Below, one piece after another: positions 13,101-25,500 of a DNA stretch of 64,000 nt (its first letter is position 1; the number at the start of each line of letters is the position of its first letter). The notes under the pieces were generated by a model that saw nothing but the letters and a program-made list of their open reading frames with translations, was not told the DNA's origin and did not search any database. The position numbers and the translations under genes were made by a program. The DNA is from Pseudeuparius sepicola (Eukaryota > Arthropoda > Insecta > Coleoptera > Anthribidae). The stretch is from NCBI GenBank assembly GCA_963920635.1, contig OY987306.1, positions 12,976,001 through 13,040,000 of the forward strand. The letters are read 5' to 3'.

Positions 13101-16100
13101 ATGACAACACATTTGTGATCTGTACATAATTTCTACCCTATTCTTCAGTAGATTGTACTTTAGGATGATTTCTAAATATACTACAGTGTTATTAATACAG
13201 TTTGCACCAACTGGTAAAATTTTTTATTATTAGATTTTTTGATAATCTGATTTAGGGTTGGACATGTTGGTGCATATTTTAGGTACACTATTGCACCTAA
13301 AGAGGGTTGTGACATTTTTAATTAAAAATTTGATAAAATCACCTGACCTAAAATATGCACCAACATGTCCAACATAACCCTAAATCAGATTATCAAAAAA
13401 TCTAATAATAAAAAATTTTACCTTGGAAATATCGTAAAAAAGTTGTTAAAAAAATGTGCCCGTATTGTATTATCATACCTCTATGCCAATTTTTAGAAAG
13501 ATATCAGGATATTTGTTTTTTCTTCTTGATATTCTAGGAATTGAAATTTAAACCATAAAATTCGATACAAAACTGTACTTTATCATCTTGTTTAAATGAA
13601 TTTCAAACTATAGATGTGTTTTATGTAAAAACATTACAACACTGGCCCAGGGAATGAACTTTGCTTCAAATAAAAAATATTAGCGTTGTTACACAACTAT
13701 TTTTTAAAAAATCTTATTGTTCTCCTTAATTTTGCGTTAAAATTTATTTGTAATGTTATGATTTAGTAAGAGACCAACCACTAATTAACTGTCTTAGGTT
13801 ATGTGCGGAAAAATATTAAGCGGGTCCCGATTTAAAGAAAAATAATTAAGAAAAAAAACGAACATCCTGTTATCTTTCTGAAAATTTGCACAGATGCACA
13901 ATAATTCAATACGGACAGATTTTATGAATAACTTTTTCCGATATTTCCAAGGCAAACCCGACTTTTCATACATACTTACTTTCTTTTCTTTTATGGAACC
14001 ACAGTTACAAATAGAAATTTGTTTTGGTGTGAGCCAATAAAAATCATTGGTTTTTAACGCGGGTGTTCAAAAGAAACAGGTGTTAGTCTACTAAACTGTG
14101 CCTTAGGCGAAATTTTTTAGAAATATGGAGGACAATTATTAGTTTAAATAAGGCATAGGAAATTACAAAATGATAACATTATGATGTATTTTGTCTTCTT
14201 TTTTCTCAATATTTGAACACCCAACATGGGTTGTGGGTACCTACAGCCCTTGTTTATGGAATCTCTAGTTAGCCCATGTGTGACAGAGTCATAAGGATAC
14301 AAGAGCAATATTGGATACAAGCAACAGATGGCGCCAAAAATTAAAATGGCCCAGTCAATGTCTACTAATTTTCTACTATTAAAATCTACCAAAAAAACAG
14401 CTGGCCAACTTTATTTTTTGCAAAATTTGTCCCCTGTATCTACTTTATTTCTGTCATTTCCTTATGTCAGTGTCAGACATTGGCTAACTAGAGTATCCAT
14501 AAACAAGGCTACAGCCCTGGGCTAATATGTAGCTACTTGACAATAATAAGTATATTTTTCAATAAATGTATCAGTGTTACACATATTACATTACGATTTT
14601 CCACTTTACATTCAAAGTGCTATACAATGTTCTGTGTTTCGGACATTGAAATTTTTATTTTTGTCTGAAAATCGGTGCCCCTCCTTGCCCATATGTAGCG
14701 GCGCACATGCACACCACATACTTAATATTATTAAAAATGCATTTATGTGAATGAACAGTTGGGAATATAATTATTACTTTTGAACCATAGGAATTTCTAA
14801 TATTAATAACCTGCGGAAACTTATTTTCCTTCGGGGTAGAGCCAGAGCCCACAGAATAATAACCTTTGTCCTCGGTAATTAATATTACTATAACTCCCTT
14901 GGTTCATAAATAACTATTAAATAAATATGGATCCACATTACCAATATACAAGTTGAACCAGTTCTGTTGTTTGACCAGACGATATATGATAGTATTTTGA
15001 ACATAAATGGAGTTTTTGGTATAACGTTTTCTCCATAAAGGCTTCGTTTCCACGTTACAGGGTGTAATTAAAAATATATATTGTTTTATTTTATAATTTT
15101 ATAAACAGTGAAGGTAATTTAATCACCTTTACTACACAGAATACCTGCATAGATTGCCATATCACGAGGTTAAGATTAAGTCTCTTATGCAATCAGTGGT
15201 GGAGATACGGGTAATCGACTCACTAATTAAAAAAAATAGTGTCAAATTTAAGGGATTTAAGTAAAATAAAATTCGGCACGAAACAGCAACAGATACTAAT
15301 AAATACACATTACCGCACTATTTTTTTAAATATTAGTAAGTCGATTACCCGTATCTCCACCACTGGTTGCATAAGGGCCTTAATCTTGCGTCATAATATG
15401 ACAATATATCCAATTATATTACTGTGTACAAAATTTGGTTACACTACATTTTCTGGTTTAGAAATTATGAAATAAAAACAATAATTTTTTAAAAAACTTA
15501 AACACGCTGTGACGTTGAAGCGAAACCTTTCTCGAGAAAACGTTATACCAAAAAAACCTCATTTATTCTAAAAACCTATCACATATTGTTGGCGTGGATT
15601 AAATGAGCCATTGTCATAAGCATTGTTGAAACCATCCTCAAAAAATCCTGCTACACCAACTTTCAAACTTTAATTTTGGAGCGAAAACAAATTAAACGAG
15701 ATAAATTGTAATGTCTTACAATGGGGAACTTGCACAAAAATTAAATTTGAAAAATATTATTCACAAACGTAATTTATTGCCATTAAATAAACCACGGTTC
15801 ATAAAAAAAAACTAAAGTTTTATTTTTATGTAATAAATGTAAGCAATTCAAAACTACGTAATTCAAATCATTATTGTAACGCGCCTTCCTTGGTTGTGAC
15901 ATCAAGCAGTTCGTTGGTGGTGGCGCCTCTGGTGGGCGGCAGCACTATGTATAAACTAATACGGGCAGCACAAGTATCAAAACTACAGCACCACGCATGC
16001 TTTGTTTAGAAAGAGCAACAAGAACATCCTATCCTTGTCTGTCCGTCTTATTATAATCTATCTCAGTCTTGATATTGTTGATAAAGTTAGTTATTTACAT

Positions 16101-16549
16101 TGCTAGATCCGTAAGCACACTTTTTTGGCCAAGTAAAACTATCTGCGAGGCCAAAAAAAGGTTATGCATGACAATTTCATATTAGCTAGGTAGGTACTTT
16201 GAATTTAAACACTATGGAGCAGATTGTAATAATCTTCATGATAACCATTGTCCAATTATTACTAAAAATGATAATCAGTGATAAGTAAAGGAGGTAGAAT
16301 GTAGAATGCAGTGATAATAAAAAAAAATAAAAAAACTTGAGCATAGTGTGGGATTGAAATCTGGGACCTACGAATTACTATATAGTCCCGTGGCCTCACC
16401 ATTCAGTTAGAAGAAGTGGTAGTTAAATTTAGACTTTTAGGCGGTTCTTATTTTTGACCTACATCAGAGCCCTCTGGAAATGGGTCACCAACTGTTTATT
16501 TTAACGTTCAATTTCCATTATCTCTTTTCTAATTATGTGTAGGTATCTG

Positions 16550-16580
<31 letters not shown>

Positions 16581-19500
16581 GTCTATCTAGTGCAGGGGGT
16601 GGCCGCCTTTAATCGGCATATACATAGAGGGTGTCCAACTTTAAAACTGTACAAATCCGTAAAATCTTCATTTTTGGAGATAATCGCCTAAACTTTTTTT
16701 TTGTTTGAAAGACCTTCAAAAGCCGCTTCTTTTGATCTTCCTGCCATTTTCAAAATGCTAATCCAGGGCCGGCTGCGATTTTTTTATACCTCCGATTTTC
16801 ACGAAAACCATTTAGCGATTTTTTTATTTAAAATCTGACCCCACAGCATTAATCAGAATACCCAAAAACCCTTATATACCAAATTTGAATAAAAAATATA
16901 CAGAGAGTTCTGCAGGGTGTCAAAGTTGAGCAAAATAGGAATTTTAAAGGCATCTGCCAAGTCAAGTGTGCCATGGAATCCCCTCAAAACAGTTGAATAG
17001 TCAATAGGACCACTCAAGGTGTTGGTGTGCAAAGGTCCAATACAAAATATACAGAGTGTTCTTATCTGTGCCATCTCAAATTACTAAATTTTTGGAACGG
17101 GTCAAAAATTGAGTATATCAAAACTGCTCCACACACTATAAACGAACTAAATCTAAAAAATACAGAAGCCTGCCAGTCAGTAAGTCCATAACAGTTAAGG
17201 TGGCTGGTGTACCACAACAGGAAACGCACAGAAAATGTATCATCTTAGACAGTGACTTTGTTGAGAAAGGTCCAATAATTTTAATTGTTTTTATTTGTTA
17301 GTAATCATTTTGTGCAGAAATACATTACTTTTGTGTTCATCAATATTTTTTCAATGATTCCAGAGCACCCTTGATCCGTATAAGTTTCATAAAATTTCAT
17401 AATTTTGAGGTGGCTCAGAGAAAAATACCCTGTATATTTTTGTAGTAAATCTTTTCACACCAACATTTTGAGTGGTCCTATTGACCATTCAACTGATTTG
17501 AAGGGATTCCATGACACACTTAACGCGCCAGATGTCTTTAAAATTCATATTTTGCTCAATTTTGACACCAGACGGAATGAAACTCCCTGTATATTTTTTG
17601 TTCAAATTTGATATAAGGGGGTTTTGTGGTGTTCTGATTAACGCTGTTGGGTCAGATTTTAAATAAAAAAATCGCTAAATGGTTTTCGTGAAAATAGGGG
17701 GTATAAAAAAATCGCAGCCGGCCCTGGATTTGCATTTTGAAAATGGCAGGAAGGCCAAAAAAAGCGGGTTTTGAAGGCCTTTCAAACAAAAAAAAGTTTA
17801 GGCGATTATCTCCAAAAATGAAGATGTTACGGATTTGTACACTTTCATCCTGTATATTAAAAAATAAAAAAATGTTCAAGTTTCCAAATCTTAGGACTCG
17901 ATACTAAGTTGAGGAATAAGTATTTTAATTTATTTATTAGTTTTTATATAAAATTTTATGCAAAAAATTTGGTGTAGCGTGTGGAAATTTCAACAATGGT
18001 TCTGACAGTAGCTTTGTCTATGTTGTCGTGTCGGACGATAGAAATGGCCCACCCTGTATATGAAGGTCAGTTATTTATCATTGATTCAGAATTTTAAATG
18101 AAATTCCAGACAACTCAAAAACTTGAAAAATAGATAAGTAGGTGATTAGCAAAACGTCTTAGACGCATGACGTCAAGGTCCTAGAAAATTTGATCATAAT
18201 ATTTAATTTTAGCTTCCTCGAACGCAAAAAATCATGATGCACTCATTAGAAAGGATGAAAATGATCCATTTAAACGTCGATATCTACTAGTCGACTTACA
18301 CTGTAAAATATTAATTATTATTTTGATACTACTTTGAGAGTCGACTGGTAGATATAAACCCCAGTATAAGCCTATGTGGCAAAACGTATTTTTGATTGTA
18401 TAATAACTCCCAAACTTTTTATTTTCGGCTGTCTCCTGTATACAAATATTAATTTGTACTTGTTCATATTATAGATGGTACCGAGCTCCAGAAGTACTTC
18501 TTCACTCTACAATTTACAGCAGTCCGATTGATCTGTGGGCTGTGGGCTGCATCGCTGCAGAAATATATACTTATCGTCCTTTATTCCCTGGTACTACGGA
18601 GACTGATCAACTGTACAAAATAAGTGCTATAGTCGGCACACCCGATAAGGTACACTAATTATTAATGCTGGTATTTTTATAATATGGGAACAATAGCAAA
18701 TTTTTTATATATTAACGCTATAGTTTTTCGCAAAAGCCTGTATAAGTATGGTCCCTTTTCTTATAGATTTACATTGAACATTTTATAGAAAAATCAATCA
18801 ATGTAGTAATATTGACTGTTACTGCAAGTATAATACATTATTATACCAGACAGAAAATTGTGATAGGTAACTTTAATGTGTTCGGAAACTGGATGATTAC
18901 AAGTTGGAAAAAAATAGAAATTATTCTTAACAACTTTATCCAGATACCATCCTACAATACATAATATTTAAGATTTAAGGCCCAGTTTCGTAATCAAACT
19001 ATTGTCTTAAAGAGAGTTACAAAAGCTACTTCAATTTTAATATACAGTGTGTCCACGGATGGAGTCCCCAAGAGGACAAATGGATCAAAAATTTCATTTT
19101 TCGACAAAAAGTCTTTCTTGATAAAAGTTTCTGCTTCTCGAACAAATGTGGTCTACTGAGAGAATTGTTAATTTGTTTATACAGGGTGCCCCAAAAATAC
19201 AAAAACATGAGGTACCATCAAGAATAAACTACCTTTGTATTAAAAAAATCAAAAACATTTATTTAGAAAAGTTGTTTAGAATTCTTTGCTGGAAAAGTTA
19301 CAATCAGACATGCCTTTTTTAATTCTAAACAACTTTTCTAAGTAAAAGTTTTTGTTATTTTAAAAAATAAAGGTAGTTTATTCTTGATGGTAATTCATGT
19401 TTTTGTATTTTTTGGGCACCCTGTATAAAAAATCAAAAATTCTCTCCGTAAACTATATTTGTTCGAGAAGCAGAAACTTTTATCAAGAATGTCTTTTTGT

Positions 19501-22500
19501 CGAAAAATGTAACTTTTGGTCCATTTGTCCTCCTGAGGACTTCATCCGCAGACACACTGTATACTTATCATCCTTTATTCCTTGGTACTACTGGGACTGA
19601 TCAACTTTATAAAATAAGTGCTATAGTGGGAACACCTGCTAAGGTACACTAATAATTATTAATGCTGTTTTTTTATAATATGGGATGGGAACAATAGCAA
19701 ATTTTTAATATATTAAAGTTATACAGGGTGATTCAGTCATGATGTAAACAAAATTAACTACAGGTGGAAAAAAATACCTTAATACAAATCCGAAATTAAA
19801 AAAATTCTAAAGTCAAACAAAAAATATAAAAAAATATTTTCAAAAGTGTATTAAGACCCCTTCTTAACGGCACTCACCTGATCAGCTGTTAAACTCGCGT
19901 CTCTAGGCTGGTGGCCTCGGGTCGCTGAGTTCCCAGTTGAACAACATCCAAAATCTTTAATTTTTTACGTTTGCACAGAAATCTCAAAACCGGTATGGCA
20001 TTTTTTCTGACATACAACTACAGCATGGTCTAAGTTAATTTAGGTAGGTATTAGCTTTTGATTTTCCAATGTCAATCCAATATGCATACACGGAAGTATT
20101 CCTAAATACTCAGTTTTTTAAATAACTTCTGGTTTTGGTGGAAATGAAAGTGATTTTCTGTATTTTACAACTTTCACATTTCATTTAACATTGCAGGATT
20201 CCTTTTTTAATTCTGAATCCAACAGTATATAATTTCCATTATAGTTATTAACCCTTTCGGGACTGCGGCCGCCTGAGGATCTGTGCCCAGTGGACCACAG
20301 CAGGAAGCGCATGCGTGTATGTACGGTTCCGGTCCTTAATTGCAAAACAGTCATTACATAACAACAGATCCTTTCACAATATAAGTCATTTTTTGCATGC
20401 ACCCACATGCAAATGAGCTTGTGTTCGAATTTATTGATGTATTTAAGTGCACAAATAAGTTTTTTTTTTACCCAACTAGATACCATTACTAGACAATCAG
20501 CCAATGACATTAATTGGGGGCATGACCAATGTAAAGTAGGCGGTCCAATGTATCCGTAGCCAACGCGTGTCCGTCCGGTTCCAGACCTTTCTCATGCCTC
20601 CCTGCTTGCGTTTATAGTCGGTTCCGGTCCCACTGACCCAACTTTTATATGCGTGTTTGTCCGGGTCCGGTCCCGAAAGGGTTAAAGAAGCTCCATAAGA
20701 CTAGACAACATGGTCGCATGTCACTGTCTGATGTTCAATCCAAGTAGGCCAAACATTAGAACCAGATTTATGAAAATTCAAGTCAGCCATGACAATACAA
20801 CTGACAGTCAAATAGGCTGTGATTTCAACATTTCTAATTACCTGTCGATTAACCCATTAGGGACTGAATTTTCAAATTTATGAAAAAACATAATCAATAT
20901 CTTTATTACCTACTACTTAAAATAACATTGAAAACACCACTACGTTAATAGTTTTGTTTAACTGCCCGCCGTTTTAAAAATGGCCGTCGTTCCAAATAGC
21001 GAACGCTAGTCATATAAGGTGTGGAGAATACAAATGAAATAGAAAGTTATTTTTCTGATAAATGTTTTATTACGACTAGATATGAACACAAAATAAATAT
21101 TAGTTTGTATGAAAGCCAATAAAACAATCAATAAAGCCTTGTCGCATCTTTGGCATTGCATGCGTACAGAGCTGCCTTTATGGTTATGTTCTGATGCATT
21201 ATCATCGGGTGTTTATTCACAATGCATAAATTAGCGTTATGTCAATAAATGTCATGTCTCCGCTTTCTACAGGGCAATATTAATGAGATCTTCTCCAGAA
21301 TCCCAGTAGTACTTTTCGAAGTTTTTTAATCATACCCTGACACTACGAGTATAGCCAAAAAATATCTAATTTCCTCAACAATTCTTGAATATAGCGCAAT
21401 TCTTACTCTCTTCTAACAAAAATTCAATAATATTGTCCATAAAAAAACATTCAAATAAGTCAACTGGAGATGTACTATAATCAGATGTGCCAGGTTGTGG
21501 AAACAAAGCGTCATCTCTACTCAAAATGTTTTTTTTTTGTTTCACCCATTTATCCACTCAGAAATATTGATAATGGTAGGTGCATCGTCTGGAATATCAT
21601 CATCATTGTAGTGTTTCTATGACACCAAATTTTACCCGCTGATTGTGTAATAATACACCTTGCATGGCTTCACTACATCTCTATTTATGGTATCTGGTAT
21701 TTGACTAGATTAACAAACGTCACAGGGAATACAACTACTAACGACGCGATCGGCGGCTGCATTAGTTCTCTCGGACGGCCCGCTGAAGACTGCCGTGGTC
21801 GCTTCCCGAACTCACACACTTCCGGCACTGTTGCCAACCGTGGAACACAACACTCCCCTACACTTAGATGACACTACTTAATGACTATTGTACAATTTGT
21901 ATTGTCTCACATCGGAAATATGTTGAGTCTTCCAACATTAGGTACATAGAAAACCTTGTATGGTTTTGTTTTACATAAACCCTTTGTCTGTACATTGGTT
22001 TTGTTCACATGGAAGACCTTTGATTGTACAGTGGTTTTCTGTTTAACATGCACCTAGAAAACATTTAGCTTTGATATTTTGTTCTACATATACATATAAA
22101 ACATTTTGTTTTAACCTCTATGGTTAACATCATAACAACAATACTGTCATTCAGTAGGTACAATACATGTGAGGGTGCTCTGCTTGTCTACTCGCAATTT
22201 ACTTGTCAGTGACTTGAGTGACTTACATTTGTTTCCATACTTAATGTTTAGTCTTAATATCTAGCTTTTATGATTGTTCTCTCGACTCAATGTGCAACAT
22301 AAAACATTGGCATTAATTTAACCCTTTTGTTGCCTTAACAATACGACCTTGTGTCCTTTGAGCAACTTAGGTATGTAGTCAGATTACTCTTTTGTCGGAG
22401 AATTATTTACATTTTTAGCAAAATACATAAAAATTTATGCAGTCTATACAAATACACGTCAGCATTTAGCTCCTGTCTAAGTTAATACATTTGTACAAAT

Positions 22501-25500
22501 ACAAGTGAGCATTTAGCTCTTGTCAAGCACTATCGACTACACTATCCACCTCTCCCCCAAAAAGATAGTCGCTGAAACGACTGGGTGGTTTCCTCTCTCT
22601 TTGACTCCGGCCAGACATAGCGTCTGCCGGTCTACACATCTTACTCGTACTTGGCAATTCCTCTGCAGCTGGAGAACGATAAGAAGAATTTGCTCCTGTT
22701 GAGACAAAGCTATTATTATCGTACAACAAGTCAGGACCTGGTTCAGCTGCACTAGTTGAAATAATTGGATTATTATATGAATTAAAATCAGCCTTACTGG
22801 GCGTTGTTGGTGATGATGGTGATCTTTGACTTGCCTCCGCCAACGTGCCAGACGTTTCCGGATCAATCGTGACTTTATTCGTCGGGATTGGTTTATTAGG
22901 TTGATTTTTTAGATTGGTTAGAGTGATATAACGGTAATTATTGTCATCATCAGTGCTTGCTGCGACCCCGGAATATCCCCCAGACATGCCTCGGTCAATG
23001 ATCTGATTTACATGCCGTTTCCAAAGTTGACCTGAATCTAACCTAGCTAAATACGTAGTTTTTCCTATTTTTTTCTCAATGGTTGCTGGTGTCCACACTT
23101 TTTTATTGACCGTGCGATAATCTCTTATCATGACACGATTTCCTACACGATATTCCCTACATTTAAAATTACTTTTGAAATTGTTTTTAACTTCTCTACT
23201 TGAATTTTCTGTCAACACGGTAATTATCGTTCTGGGTTTTTTATTAAAAATAATCTCAGCTGATGATTTATGCGTTAGACAATGTGGAGTATTTCTATAT
23301 GTTATGAGAAATCGAGATATCAGTGTATTTAGCGACACGTTACCGTTTCTAGTATCTTCAACCGATGCTTTGATACTCTTTTTAAAAGTTTTTACGGTGT
23401 TTTCTGCGGCACCATTACTCATTGGATGGAATGGAGGCGAAGTGACGTGTTCAACGCAATTTTTCTGAAAGAATCGTTTAATTTGTTCGGACCCAAATGG
23501 TGGTCCATTATCACTTACCACTGTTTTGGGTATACCAAAACATGCAAAAACAACACGTAACTTTTCCTCTGTTTCGATAGCACTGTTACTTCTAATCGGG
23601 AAAACTTCTATCCATTTCGAGTAACAATCTATCAATATCAAGCAGTTTACGTTTCTAATCTTACAAAAATCAATGTGTACTCGCTCAAATACTTCACTAG
23701 CCTTAGGCCATGGTGTCTCATAAGTTTTAGGTGGATCTTGACGTACGTTTAAACAAGGCAAACAACTCTTGATCAAATTCTCAATATCCTGATCGATTTT
23801 CGGCCAATAAACAGCTGATCTAGCTAGTGACTTGCACCTAACTATGGCTGGATGGCTTGTGTGTAAAAGTTGAAGCATTTGACCGCGTAGTTCTTTTGGA
23901 ACCACGATTCTATGTCCCCACATTAAAATTTCTTTATCTATATACAACTCGGCACGTTTATTATAGAAAGCTTTTAAATTTTCATTAACTTTACTCGGCC
24001 ACGAGTTATTTTTGACATATTTAATCACATCACGAAGTTCATTATCAATTCTGGTAGATTGTCTTATCCTATCATTATTAATTGGCCAGGTTTCTACAGA
24101 TTCGGTGAAATTAATATATGAAACTTTACCTTTAGCTTCTTCTGACGTAACAATTGTTTCTAACGGGACCCTTGATATAAAGTCGGCTATTTGATTATTG
24201 GTGCCTTTTATATATTCTATTTTATAGTTAAACGATGATAGAAAAATAGCCCACCTCTGAATTCTATTCATTTGCATTTGGGGTATTCCCTTGTTTTCCC
24301 CCATTAGCACAACTAGAGGCTTGTGATCTGTTCTAAGAGTAAAAAAATTTGCACATAAATAGTGATATAACTTAGAAACAGTGAAATAGATAGCTAAAGC
24401 CTCTCTTGTTACCGTACTCATCTTTTTTTCACTATCAGATAAAGTACGTGACACACATGTAACCATACGTTCTTTTCCGTTGATCACATGAGATAAAACT
24501 CCACTGACACCATTTGCCGAGGCATCAGTTGTCACAATTATAGGTAGTTTTTGATCAAAATGAGCTAAACAAATGTCTGAAGCTATAATAGTTTTTACCT
24601 TTTCAAAAGATCTTTCGCAATTTTCAGTCCATATAAACTTACGATTACTTTTCAATAAATCGTACATAGGTGCTAAAATTTCTGCTGCATTTGGTATAAA
24701 TTTATGATAATAGTTTACTAATCCTATGAATGATCTAAGTTGAGTAATATCTGTTGGTTGTGGCGCATTTATAATCGCTGCAACTTTACTTTTAGTTTTC
24801 TTTAGACCTTCCTTTGAAATTTTATAACCTAGATATTCTACTTCATCTTGGAAAAAGCAACACTTATCTTTTTTTACTGTTAAACCTGCTACTTTCAACT
24901 TATTAAAAACTTTTTCTAAATTTTCTAAATGATCTTTATCTGAATTTCCTGAAACTACTAAATCGTCAACGAAAACTGCCACGAACGGCATACCTTTAAA
25001 TAGTTTTTCCATTCGAAGTACCCTGTATAATCCTCGTTCAGAGTTCCATGTTAAAATTCTGCTACTCTCTTCACTTAACTTAAATTGCATATACGCAAGT
25101 TGTAAATCAATTCTTGACAATTTCTCACCCTTATTCAGATTGCTAAAAATTTCTTCGATTTTAGGTAGGGGATATTTTACATCTTCTAAATGTTTATTAA
25201 CGGTTATTTTATAATCTGCGCAAATTCTAAGCTGACCATTACTTTTCAAAACTGGCACTAGCGGCGTAGCCCATTCGCTATTATCTATCTGTTCAATGAC
25301 ACCTTCACTTTCTAACCTATCTAGTTGCTCGCTCACTTTCTCTTTATATGCTAAAGGAACACTCCGGTGCTTCGCAAACACAGGTACAAAATTTTCTTTA
25401 AGTTTCAATGATATTGTTGACAACTTATACTCACCCAGTCTGTCCGTAAACACAGTTGGAAAGTTACCAATCAACCCTTCAACTTGCTCCACATTTGACA

